DNA from: Bacteroidota bacterium
GTDB lineage: Bacteria; Bacteroidota; Bacteroidia; Bacteroidales; F082
Assembly: GCA_013203805.1 (NCBI GenBank)
Contig: JABMPH010000370.1
Coordinates: forward strand, 1-35,907
Reading direction: 5' to 3'
Length of the DNA stretch: 35,907 nucleotides
Shown piece by piece: positions 1 through 8,499 of this stretch. The notes under the pieces are model-generated. The model was given only the letters and a program-made list of their open reading frames with translations, ran no database searches and had not been told where the DNA came from. Position numbers and translations under genes: made by a program. Position 1 is the first letter of the stretch. The number at the start of each line of letters is the position of its first letter.

Positions 1-13
1 ACCTAATAGATTA

Positions 14-958
14 ATGAAAAAGCTATTTATTTTTAACCTTGTACTTATTTTAAGTATGTTATCCTACGCACAGGATACATCTGTTGAGGTTGTTGAGCAT
101 TCGGCTGAAAACAGTAAGTGTTTTTTCTGCCATGGAAGCCCAACATACTCATACTATAATGATGTTATAGAGCGCACAGAAACCAAAAGAATGAACCCGT
201 ATTTTCTGATCGATTCAGTTTTATACTATGACCAGAACCACAAATCATTCGATTGTATCGATTGTCATGCATATGAATTTAAAGAATTTCCCCATGGAAA
301 TACATTAAGGATGGAGCCAATGCCTCAATGCCTTGATTGTCACGAGGGAGACGATGCAACCGCCAGTTATCATTTTGAAAAAATTAATGAAGAGTTTCTT
401 GAGAGTGTACACTCAGCAAAACACAGTGAAGAGTTTACTTGTTGGATGTGCCACAATCCTCATTCATACAAAATTAATGCTAGTAATAACACAAATATTA
501 AGGAAACAATAATTTACGATAATAACATCTGTTTAAGTTGTCATGCTGATATTAATAAATATCAGCTCATTTCATCTAACACAAACCCAAATGTTATTAA
601 TAAACACGATTGGTTACCAAATCAACTCGAGCATTTTGCACATGTAAGATGCATTGAATGCCACGCGCATACATCAAATAATGTAATGGTTGCACACCAA
701 ATACAAACCAAAGATATGGCAGTTAAAAAATGTGTTAAATGCCATTCGAGTAACTCAATGCTGATGTCTTCACTTTATAAGTTCCAGGCACAGGAAAACA
801 GAAAGAAATACGGATTCTTTAATTCCGCAATATTGAGCGAATCATATATGATTGGTGCCAATAGAAACCTATACTTAAATATACTAAGTGCAGTAATATT
901 TGGTGGAATACTATTAATTATCCTTATTCACGCAATATTAAGAATCATATTGAAATGA
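14..958 (+). CDS. Membrane-anchored heptahaem c-type cytochrome
   Basis: Periplasmic electron-transfer protein of 314 aa. Residues 1-20 are a Sec signal peptide ending at SYAQ. Seven CxxCH haem-binding motifs start at Cys36, 81, 106, 143, 173, 213 and 240. A single hydrophobic helix near 287-310 would anchor the C-terminus in the inner membrane. The layout recalls cytochrome c3/NapC-NrfH-like multihaem carriers, but no subfamily is recognised with certainty. The stop codon overlaps the ATG of the following b-type cytochrome gene by 4 bases (ATGA), so the two are probably translationally coupled. I infer that the pair passes electrons between the quinone pool and periplasmic haems. The ATG lies 13 bases from the window edge, so any upstream operon partner is out of view. 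Confidence 0.88.
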   Translation: MKKLFIFNLVLILSMLSYAQDTSVEVVEHSAENSKCFFCHGSPTYSYYNDVIERTETKRMNPYFLIDSVLYYDQNHKSFDCIDCHAYEFKEFPHGNTLRMEPMPQCLDCHEGDDATASYHFEKINEEFLESVHSAKHSEEFTCWMCHNPHSYKINASNNTNIKETIIYDNNICLSCHADINKYQLISSNTNPNVINKHDWLPNQLEHFAHVRCIECHAHTSNNVMVAHQIQTKDMAVKKCVKCHSSNSMLMSSLYKFQAQENRKKYGFFNSAILSESYMIGANRNLYLNILSAVIFGGILLIILIHAILRIILK

Positions 959-1563
959 GAAAACCAATGTATTTATACCCCCTGTGGGTCAGGCTATGGC
1001 ATCTTGCAAACGCACTAATGTTTCTTTCTTTAATCATAACCGGTTTAAGCTTGCAATACTCAAGTGTTGAGTACACTATTATTCCATTTAATTACGCTGT
1101 ATCAATTCATAATATCACTGGAATTATAATTTGTGTTGGTTATGTATTTTATTTGTTTGCTAACAGATTTACATCCAATGGGCAGTATTATCAGTTTCCT
1201 TTAAAAGGAATGATGGGGCGAATCATGAAACAATTCAGATACTATTCATACGGTATATTTAAACATGAAGATGCTCCTTTCCCTGTTTCGGTTGGTAGAA
1301 AATTTAATCCATTACAAAAGATAAGTTATGTTTTTGTTATGTACATATTTATGCCTATTGTAATAATTACGGGTTTAGCTTTGCTATTTCCAGATATGCT
1401 TCCGGACAAAATACTTGGAATTGGAGGAATACACATTACCGATCTTCTTCATATTCTTATGGGATTCATATTGTCAATCTTTATGATAGTACATATATAT
1501 TTCTGCACAATTGGAAAAACTCCATTGGCAAACTTTAAAAGCATGATAAACGGGTGGCATTAA
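955..1563 (+). CDS. Cytochrome b561/HydC-type diheme membrane subunit
   Basis: A 202-aa integral membrane protein with four predicted helices (about 14-34, 49-69, 123-145 and 160-187). Histidines lie at positions expected for b-haem ligands: His16 in helix 1, His52 in helix 2, and His166 and His180 in helix 4. This matches the cytochrome b subunits of Ni,Fe-hydrogenases, formate dehydrogenases and thiosulfate reductases, which exchange electrons with quinone. It starts inside the stop codon of the heptahaem cytochrome gene and lies 53 bases before the 19-haem cytochrome gene. The likely role is a quinone-reactive anchor for the neighbouring periplasmic haem proteins. No catalytic partner such as a hydrogenase or molybdoenzyme is visible. 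Confidence 0.82.
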   Translation: MRKPMYLYPLWVRLWHLANALMFLSLIITGLSLQYSSVEYTIIPFNYAVSIHNITGIIICVGYVFYLFANRFTSNGQYYQFPLKGMMGRIMKQFRYYSYGIFKHEDAPFPVSVGRKFNPLQKISYVFVMYIFMPIVIITGLALLFPDMLPDKILGIGGIHITDLLHILMGFILSIFMIVHIYFCTIGKTPLANFKSMINGWH

Positions 1564-1616
1564 AAATAGACTTTAAGTAATTTGTGATAGAACAGTAAAC
1601 TAAATAAAAGATAAAG

Positions 1617-4415
1617 ATGAAATGGGTTAGGATGTTGTCAGGGAGATTGTTTGCAATTTATACAATCTCATTTCTATTATCTATTGGTGTGGCAAAAGCA
1701 CAGTTGGACGAGGATTGCATGATGTGTCATGAAGATCCCGAGTTAATTGTTAAACGAGATGGGAAAAATGTTTCAATGTTTGTACCATTAAAAATAATAG
1801 GCAACTCAGTGCACAAAGATGTGAAATGCATTGAATGTCATGATGATGTAAATATTGACGAACTACTTCATGCTGATCAGCTTGCTAAATTGAAACCAGT
1901 TAATTGCGGTAATTGCCATAAGGATTCCGACATGCAATTCAATCAAGGAATTCATGGTCAGGCATTGAGCCTTAACGAACCATACGCCCCTGATTGTAAA
2001 GAATGTCATGGGACTCACGATGTCTTATCAAAATGGAACTCAAATTCGAAGACATACAAGATGAACATCCCTGTACTTTGTGGTAATTGTCACAAAGAAG
2101 GTGCGCCTGTTGCCAGAATATATGATATAGACGAACACAATATTGTTGAGAATTATAGCCAGGGGATTCACGGTAGAGGACTTTATCAAAGTGGGTTGCT
2201 AGTTACCGCAACTTGTAATGATTGCCACAATAGTCATTTAATATTACCTCATGAAAGTCCAAATTCATCAGTTAATCCCAAAAGAATTGCTCGTACATGT
2301 ATGAAGTGCCATGTTAGGATTGAGCAAACTCATAGAAAGGTAATTAAGAGTGAATTATGGGAAAAATCACCTGGAGCCGTTCCATCCTGTTCCGATTGTC
2401 ATCCACCTCACAAAGTTGAATATCAAAATATTGAAGATGTTATTCCAAACCAATCTTGTTTAGAATGTCACAATAAAGATCCCGAAAAGGGAGAATATCT
2501 TATATCAAAGAAAGGAGATACGCTTAAATTTAATCTCGATCATTCGGCAAATTCAATCCATTCAAGTATCCAATGTGCTAAATGCCATACTGATGTAAAT
2601 CATAAATTGGATAGGCCTTGTGAAAACATAAAAAATGTTGATTGTTCAAATTGTCACATTGAAGTTTCAAACGAATACTTCACAAGCGGACATGGACAGG
2701 CATTTCTTAATAAAAGTGATAATGCCCCATATTGTACCGATTGCCATGGCACACACGAAACAAAATCCAGGTTTGATGACACATCACCAACTTATCGGGG
2801 TGGTATTCCAACATTGTGCGGTAGCTGCCATAAAGAGGACGGAGATGCAAATAAGATGGTTGAATTAAAAGAAGTTGATGCTTTCGCTGATTACTCAACC
2901 AGCATACATGGTAAAGGACTAACCAACAAAGGCTTACTGGTTAGTGCAGTTTGTACAGATTGCCATACAACTCACCACGAACTAAAAGAGAGCGATACAC
3001 TTTCATCAATAAACCCACGAAATGTACCGGGCACATGCGCAAAATGTCATAAAAGTATTTATGATGATTATATTGAAAGTGACCATTCTATAAGAAGCAA
3101 CAAAGACAATAAAACTTACCCTACCTGTTCCACATGTCACTCAGCTCATATAATTAGCGACATTGATGGAGATAAATTCATGAAGGAAATTACCCATCAG
3201 TGTGGATTGTGTCATGAAAAACTTTCTGAAACTTATAAAGAAACATATCATGGTAAGGCATATATGCTTGGTGATATGGAAGCTGCAAGATGTTCAGATT
3301 GTCATGGAGCCCATAAGATACTTAATGTAACTAACCCAAATTCAATGGTTGGGTATAAAAATATTGTTAATACATGTAAACAATGCCACGAAAATGCAAA
3401 TCTTGAATTCACCGGATACTTAACACATGCTACACATAACGATAATCCGATATTATTTTGGTCATTCTGGGGTATGACAACTTTGTTACTTGTAGTTTTT
3501 GGTTTCTTTGGCCTTCATACTCTAATTTGGCTTCCAAAATCACTTAAACAGAGGAAAATAAACAAACACCATACACCTGTTGGCAAAGTTAAATATTACA
3601 GAAGATTTAACAAGCGTCAAAGATTTACTCACATAATGGTTATTTTGAGTTTCTTATTACTTGCGTTAACCGGAATGACACTTAAGTTTGCACATATGGA
3701 GTGGGCATCCTGGATTGCACATATGTTAGGAGGTGTTAAAGCAGCTGGATCTATTCATAGGTTTGCTGCTATTATAACTTTCATATACTTTGCTTTCCAT
3801 CTTTCAACATTATTCCAATTAAGAGCTAAGGAAAAATTAAGTGTGAAGGAATTTCTTTTTGGAAAGAACTCGCTTATGTTTAGTAAACAAGATATAAAGG
3901 ATCTTGGAGCTTCAATAAAATGGTTCTTTGGAAAAGGCCCGCGTCCTGAATATGGCAGATGGACATATTGGGAAAAATTTGATTATATGGCTGTTTTCTG
4001 GGGAGTAGCAGTAATTGGATTATCAGGCTTGATACTTTGGTTCCCTGAATTTTTCACACTCTTTATTCCAGGTTGGGCAATAAACGTTGCACAAATAATC
4101 CATAGTGATGAGGCGTTGTTGGCCACTGGTTTCATATTTACAATTCACTTTTTTAATACTCATTTGCGTCCTGAATCATTCCCAATGGATACTGTTATTT
4201 TTACCGGTCACGTTCCTTTAGAAGAATATATGAAAGACAGACCTCGTGAATATAAAGAATTAATCGAATCAGGAAGACTTGATAGCGTTGTTGTGGAAAA
4301 AGAAATATCGAGAGGCTGGATAAAATTTGTTAAGGCAATGGGGTATCTATTTTTGTCGCTTGGCATAGTTATGGTAATACTTATAATATATTCGCTAATA
4401 GCGGGAGTTTATTGA
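1617..4415 (+). CDS. 19-haem cytochrome c fused to a b-type cytochrome domain (CbcL-like layout)
   Basis: A 932-aa fusion. After a signal peptide (1-29, ending AKAQ) comes a periplasmic region with 19 CxxCH motifs, starting at Cys34, 71, 97, 127, 155, 200, 228, 258, 281, 320, 343, 373, 401, 446, 474, 504, 529, 559 and 587. From about 612 to the end is a membrane domain of roughly six helices with conserved-looking histidines (His672, 714, 728, 829, 844), resembling HydC/FdnI/b561 cytochromes. The order multihaem c then b is that of Geobacter CbcL, an inner-membrane menaquinol oxidase used in metal respiration, although CbcL has fewer c-haems. Residues 97-205 and 343-451 are clearly related, so the haem region grew by internal duplication. 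Start ATG is preceded by an A-rich leader. Function as quinol:periplasm oxidoreductase is inferred. Confidence 0.88.
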   Translation: MKWVRMLSGRLFAIYTISFLLSIGVAKAQLDEDCMMCHEDPELIVKRDGKNVSMFVPLKIIGNSVHKDVKCIECHDDVNIDELLHADQLAKLKPVNCGNCHKDSDMQFNQGIHGQALSLNEPYAPDCKECHGTHDVLSKWNSNSKTYKMNIPVLCGNCHKEGAPVARIYDIDEHNIVENYSQGIHGRGLYQSGLLVTATCNDCHNSHLILPHESPNSSVNPKRIARTCMKCHVRIEQTHRKVIKSELWEKSPGAVPSCSDCHPPHKVEYQNIEDVIPNQSCLECHNKDPEKGEYLISKKGDTLKFNLDHSANSIHSSIQCAKCHTDVNHKLDRPCENIKNVDCSNCHIEVSNEYFTSGHGQAFLNKSDNAPYCTDCHGTHETKSRFDDTSPTYRGGIPTLCGSCHKEDGDANKMVELKEVDAFADYSTSIHGKGLTNKGLLVSAVCTDCHTTHHELKESDTLSSINPRNVPGTCAKCHKSIYDDYIESDHSIRSNKDNKTYPTCSTCHSAHIISDIDGDKFMKEITHQCGLCHEKLSETYKETYHGKAYMLGDMEAARCSDCHGAHKILNVTNPNSMVGYKNIVNTCKQCHENANLEFTGYLTHATHNDNPILFWSFWGMTTLLLVVFGFFGLHTLIWLPKSLKQRKINKHHTPVGKVKYYRRFNKRQRFTHIMVILSFLLLALTGMTLKFAHMEWASWIAHMLGGVKAAGSIHRFAAIITFIYFAFHLSTLFQLRAKEKLSVKEFLFGKNSLMFSKQDIKDLGASIKWFFGKGPRPEYGRWTYWEKFDYMAVFWGVAVIGLSGLILWFPEFFTLFIPGWAINVAQIIHSDEALLATGFIFTIHFFNTHLRPESFPMDTVIFTGHVPLEEYMKDRPREYKELIESGRLDSVVVEKEISRGWIKFVKAMGYLFLSLGIVMVILIIYSLIAGVY

Positions 4416-4423
4416 CAATCATA

Positions 4424-4457
4424 TTTGGTTAAAAATGAAAAATAATAATTACATTTG
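4424..4457 (+). promoter_or_regulatory. Putative Bacteroidota promoter for the tetrahaem cytochrome gene
   Basis: A TTTG element at 4424-4427 and a perfect TAnnTTTG element (TACATTTG) at 4450-4457 are separated by 22 bases. They lie 54 bases before the ATG at 4512. The spacing is slightly longer than the usual 19-20. It would let this gene be expressed separately from the large cytochrome upstream. Confidence 0.45.
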
Positions 4458-4511
4458 AAATTAAATACGAAATTTTAAATAATATAATTACTAACATAAA
4501 ACATTAATATC

Positions 4512-5003
4512 ATGTACATTAAAAGTATTTTATTCGCAAGTTTCCTGCTTTTTTTAGGCGGAAATTATCTAACAGCTCAAGATTATGAATATATCGGAGC
4601 TGCAAAATGTAAAATGTGTCATAATAAACCTGCAACAGGTGCACAGTACAAACAATGGGCAGAAAGCAAGCATGCACATGCAATGGAATCACTTAAAGGT
4701 GATGAAGCAAATGACCCAAAATGTTTGAAGTGTCACTCAACCGCGGGTGCCGTTAATGAAGATTTAATTGCTACCCTTACAGTAAAAGAAGGTGTTTCGT
4801 GCGAAACATGTCATGGACCAGGAAGTGGTTACAAAGCCAAATCTGTTATGGAAAGTAGGGAAAAATCACTTGAAAAAGGATTAATTATACCTACAGAAGC
4901 CCTATGTTTGGAATGCCACAATGATAATAGCCCTCATTTTAAAGGGTTTAACTATGATGAATATCTGGAAAAAATAGCTCATCCTATTCCAGCAGCAGAG
5001 TAA
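4512..5003 (+). CDS. Tetrahaem cytochrome c554-family protein
   Basis: A secreted 163-aa periplasmic cytochrome. The signal peptide is 1-23 (ending LTAQ). Four CxxCH motifs start at Cys33, 71, 97 and 132. The opening YIGAAKCKMCHNK, the following KQWAESKHAHAME and the central GVSCETCHGPGSGY are characteristic of the cytochrome c554 family. In that family single carriers shuttle electrons between membrane complexes and soluble reductases. It has no membrane anchor, so it is the obvious soluble shuttle between the membrane cytochromes to its left and a terminal partner. It has its own putative promoter and is closed by a strong terminator at 5023-5061. Confidence 0.87.
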   Translation: MYIKSILFASFLLFLGGNYLTAQDYEYIGAAKCKMCHNKPATGAQYKQWAESKHAHAMESLKGDEANDPKCLKCHSTAGAVNEDLIATLTVKEGVSCETCHGPGSGYKAKSVMESREKSLEKGLIIPTEALCLECHNDNSPHFKGFNYDEYLEKIAHPIPAAE

Positions 5004-5022
5004 TATTAATTTTAAACAAATG

Positions 5023-5061
5023 AAACTCCCTTTTTTGCAATATAAAAAGGGAGTTTTTTTT
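5023..5061 (+). terminator. Rho-independent terminator after the cytochrome genes
   Basis: A 13-bp perfect stem pairs 5023-5035 (AAACTCCCTTTTT) with 5044-5056 (AAAAAGGGAGTTT) around an 8-base loop. It runs into an eight-T tract (5054-5061). It sits 20 bases after the tetrahaem cytochrome stop codon. Confidence 0.9.
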
Positions 5062-5160
5062 AGCAAACGAAAACCCTTCATTTATTTATACGCCACTCCC
5101 ATACAATATATAGGTATCCATTTCACTGTACTTCATATAATAAAACAACGAAGATCATTG

Positions 5161-5174
5161 ATATATATATATAT
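5161..5174. repeat. Short (AT)7 tract in intergenic DNA
   Basis: Seven AT dinucleotides stand in the 183-base stretch between the terminator and the end of the convergent leucine-rich-repeat gene. No gene, promoter or hairpin of note was seen in the rest of that stretch. Confidence 0.7.
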
Positions 5175-5244
5175 GATTTACTTGAATACGTAGCAGCAGT
5201 GTGTCTAATAACAAGTTCTACGTTTTCGGATAGGCATATCCAAT

Positions 5245-8200
5245 CTAAAATATAATTAATTTTTCCCGCAATCGTCGGATTCCGCTAACAGCCTCGATTG
5301 TATATATACCACTCGTCAGCATGGAAATGTCAATGCGCTCTTCAGGATGATTAGCAAAATATATCTTTTTGCCCAGAGTATTGTAAATAATCACTTCATC
5401 GATGGTCATTTTGTCCATTGATGAAATAGTAATTTTAGTGGTTGCCGGATTGGGGTATACCGAAATATTGGGTTCGTTCAAAGCCATTGGTATCGAATTC
5501 GCACATTCTGCCATTACTTCTGAATTTGTATTACAACCTGGATGGTTATTTACAATTTCTATGGTACCAACAGGATTTTCCAGAAAATCACAAACACTTT
5601 GAACATCACAAACAGATAATAGCGGGTTATTATTTATGTATATATTATTTACAGAATCAGCAATTAACTGTCCCAACCCTGACAAATTATCCAATGCGTT
5701 ATTATTTTGAATATAAATATCTCCTGCCACAGAATACAAATTTGTGAGCGCCATCAAACTGTTGAGAGACGGGTTACCTCCATTTTGATTGTCACCGATT
5801 ACTAAATCCCCATGTATGAATCGGAGGTTTTCCAATCCACCAAGTGTTAACAGCTCATCATTCGCTAATATAATAAGGTCGTTTCCAAGAGAGGTCAGTC
5901 CGCTCAATGCTGACAAATCATAGATATCTGGACCACTAATTGTAGTATTTCCTTTTATCCTGTTACATGTTGGATAGAGGTCTTGAAACTGATTTATCTC
6001 ATCTTGATTGGAAAAGATAATACCTTCTGGCAAACATTCAAAACTCATTCCACCACATGCTGACAGTACAGTCGCTATACTATTACATGGCATGGAATTA
6101 TATTCTATAACAATATCGGCTTCAGGCTTGATTAAGTATTCGCAAACACTTTGAACTTCACAATAAGACAGTAGTGGATTGTCATTTATTCTTAATCGTT
6201 CAATTGATGATGCTGGAAGATTATCCAATCCTTCCAGGCTATTTATTATGGGATTGTAATTCACAAGCAAATGCCCACCAATGGATGTAACGTTCTTCAA
6301 TCCTCTAATATTCTGAAGGACCTTATTCTTAAATATCTGTATCCCTCCACCCACTGAAACAAGGTTTTCTAATCCTGTCAAACTACTCAGATGTTCTGTG
6401 CTCAATATTCCCAAATTCTCACCCACTGAAACAAGGCTACTCAGACCCGACAAATCAGTAATTCCACCAGCTGTATAAATCCCAAGGCCACCTTCGATTG
6501 TGGTAATATTGTTCAACCCCGTCAAGCTATCAATGGAAACATTACCATAGATATCAAAACTTCCTTTAATGGTTGTTAACGGACTTAATCCCAAAAGATT
6601 TTTAATTCCGACCCCCTCAATAATTACATCCCCCCCAATTTCACTACAATTTGGATGATTGATATGAAAATCATCAATGAGCTCCTGTGTGTTAAACCGA
6701 AAGCCATCCTCTAAACATTGATCATCCAACCCGCTACAGGCAAGCTCCACCTCTAACTGACTATTACAGCCACTTGCATTGTACTGAATAGTGGCATTGT
6801 TATCTTCTAAAAAATCACATACACTTTTAACAGCACATTCCGATAAGGCATCATTGTGCCAAATCCTCAGGTGATTAAGTGATGCTCCATTGATATGCGC
6901 TATTCCTGATATATCAGTTAATGAATCATTATATTCAATGTATAAGTTCGCATTGTTTAGGTGTAAATTATCTAGTCCATTGAGGTCTTTTAAGGAGGCA
7001 TTGTGCTTAATCTCAGCAAAAGATACAACACGGGATAGGTTTTCAAGGCCATGTAATGTTTTTAAGGAACTATTCCCTCCTATCGTCAGAACGTCAACAA
7101 AATATATTTTATCCATTCCACTCAGATCGACCAAGGAAATATTACCATCACCGTCTTGAGGGGATCCTATTATTAGGTAACCATCAAGAGAGACAATATT
7201 TCCCAATCCCGACAAATTCAACAAAGAAGCATTTCCTTTTATATATAGATTGTATCCAATATAATTTACACTATCTAAACCTGTTAGTGTTGTAAGAGAA
7301 AAGTTGTCTTCAATACTTAGACTACCACCAATATGGGTAAGTTTCCCCAATGCAGCTAGGCTCAATAACGAATCGTTGCCTTCAATAGTCAATGTTCCTT
7401 CAATGGTAGAAAGGTTGTCCAAGCCTGATAAACTTTGTAAGCTATTATTTCCATTTATCGAGAAAAACATATAATTTCCTGCGGTGATGTTTTCCAGACC
7501 AAAGAGATGCTTTAAACCATTATTATTGACAATGACTATATCGCTATCAACATAGCTTACATTATCTAATCCTGATAAATCCTGAAGCGATGCATTATCT
7601 TGTATATCAAGCCTTCCCGGAATAGAAGTAATACCAATAAAACCTGATAATGAGCTCAAAGAAGGGTTTTGATAAACCCAAATACCTGCCCCGATTGTTG
7701 TAACATTTTCAAGACTGGATATTTCAGATAAGGCCGCATTCTGCTTAATACATATACCTTCACCAATATTCTGAAGATTATGTAACCCATACAAATTTGT
7801 AAGAGAAGCATTGTCCTCAACCCAAAGGTATCCATTAATTGAAGTCACTTCTTTCAAGCTGGAAACATCTGTAAGGAGGTCATTTCCTCCAGAAAAATTA
7901 TCACCTATGTACAAACTTCCATGCACTACTGTTATCTTACTTAATCCCTGCTCGAAACTACTTAATACAGGATTAGAGGTTATTTTTATACTGCCCCCTA
8001 CAAAACTTATGTTATCCAGCCCTGATAGTGAACTCAGGGCGTTGCAACCACGAATTTCAAGATCCCCCCCAATATATGTTAGCTGGATTAGTGCATCAAT
8101 ATTTAGCATTTGCAAACTCCCAGCTATATCAATATCTCCCCCAATGGAGGTTAATTGTTCAAGTCCTCTTAAACTGGGCAGTGAATTTTGGTTCCAAATT

Positions 8201-8436
8201 TTCAAATCTCCTCCGATAGTGGTTATGACGTTCAACCCATCCAAATTATCGAAATCACTATTCATCCCATTGATCATCACATTTCCTTCAATTTCCGTAC
8301 AGTTGGGATAATTGTACTGAAATAGATCTATTTCCGCTTGACTCCAAAAACTAATACCTTCTGGCAAACATGATTGAGAAAAGGCAGCAAGCTGTATCAT
8401 CAATAAAAATAGCAGGCCAATAATAGGTTTTATCAT
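5245..8436 (-). CDS. T9SS-exported leucine-rich-repeat (receptor-L-domain-like) surface protein
   Basis: A 1063-aa secreted protein of unknown ligand. Residues 1-21 form a signal peptide. The body is a long array of about 23-residue repeats of the form LSGLDNLTSIGGDLxIxxN, like bacterial leucine-rich/receptor L-domain solenoids. Three cassettes can be seen, starting near residues 23, 573 and 800. Each opens with a Cys-capped block like CLPEGIxFxxQxEIxxFQ then YPxC, and each closes with CxVxSVCxFL and a later GCN...C. About 987-1063 is a type A T9SS sorting domain (VYPNPATTKITI ... GIYTIEA), so the protein should be exported across the outer membrane and attached to or released from the surface. 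Cassette lengths differ, which suggests repeat expansion. A role in adhesion or ligand binding is inferred only. Confidence 0.85.
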   Translation of the reverse strand: MIKPIIGLLFLLMIQLAAFSQSCLPEGISFWSQAEIDLFQYNYPNCTEIEGNVMINGMNSDFDNLDGLNVITTIGGDLKIWNQNSLPSLRGLEQLTSIGGDIDIAGSLQMLNIDALIQLTYIGGDLEIRGCNALSSLSGLDNISFVGGSIKITSNPVLSSFEQGLSKITVVHGSLYIGDNFSGGNDLLTDVSSLKEVTSINGYLWVEDNASLTNLYGLHNLQNIGEGICIKQNAALSEISSLENVTTIGAGIWVYQNPSLSSLSGFIGITSIPGRLDIQDNASLQDLSGLDNVSYVDSDIVIVNNNGLKHLFGLENITAGNYMFFSINGNNSLQSLSGLDNLSTIEGTLTIEGNDSLLSLAALGKLTHIGGSLSIEDNFSLTTLTGLDSVNYIGYNLYIKGNASLLNLSGLGNIVSLDGYLIIGSPQDGDGNISLVDLSGMDKIYFVDVLTIGGNSSLKTLHGLENLSRVVSFAEIKHNASLKDLNGLDNLHLNNANLYIEYNDSLTDISGIAHINGASLNHLRIWHNDALSECAVKSVCDFLEDNNATIQYNASGCNSQLEVELACSGLDDQCLEDGFRFNTQELIDDFHINHPNCSEIGGDVIIEGVGIKNLLGLSPLTTIKGSFDIYGNVSIDSLTGLNNITTIEGGLGIYTAGGITDLSGLSSLVSVGENLGILSTEHLSSLTGLENLVSVGGGIQIFKNKVLQNIRGLKNVTSIGGHLLVNYNPIINSLEGLDNLPASSIERLRINDNPLLSYCEVQSVCEYLIKPEADIVIEYNSMPCNSIATVLSACGGMSFECLPEGIIFSNQDEINQFQDLYPTCNRIKGNTTISGPDIYDLSALSGLTSLGNDLIILANDELLTLGGLENLRFIHGDLVIGDNQNGGNPSLNSLMALTNLYSVAGDIYIQNNNALDNLSGLGQLIADSVNNIYINNNPLLSVCDVQSVCDFLENPVGTIEIVNNHPGCNTNSEVMAECANSIPMALNEPNISVYPNPATTKITISSMDKMTIDEVIIYNTLGKKIYFANHPEERIDISMLTSGIYTIEAVSGIRRLREKLIIF

Positions 8437-8499
8437 GTCTTTCCAATTTTGTGATTCATTTTAAAGTTTAATTGGTATTACAATCGATCTTTTTCTACC

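Noticed and set aside
7811-8311. 166-codon plus-strand frame within the leucine-rich-repeat gene
   Set aside because: It is antisense to the repeat array; its regular pattern simply mirrors the repeats on the coding strand.
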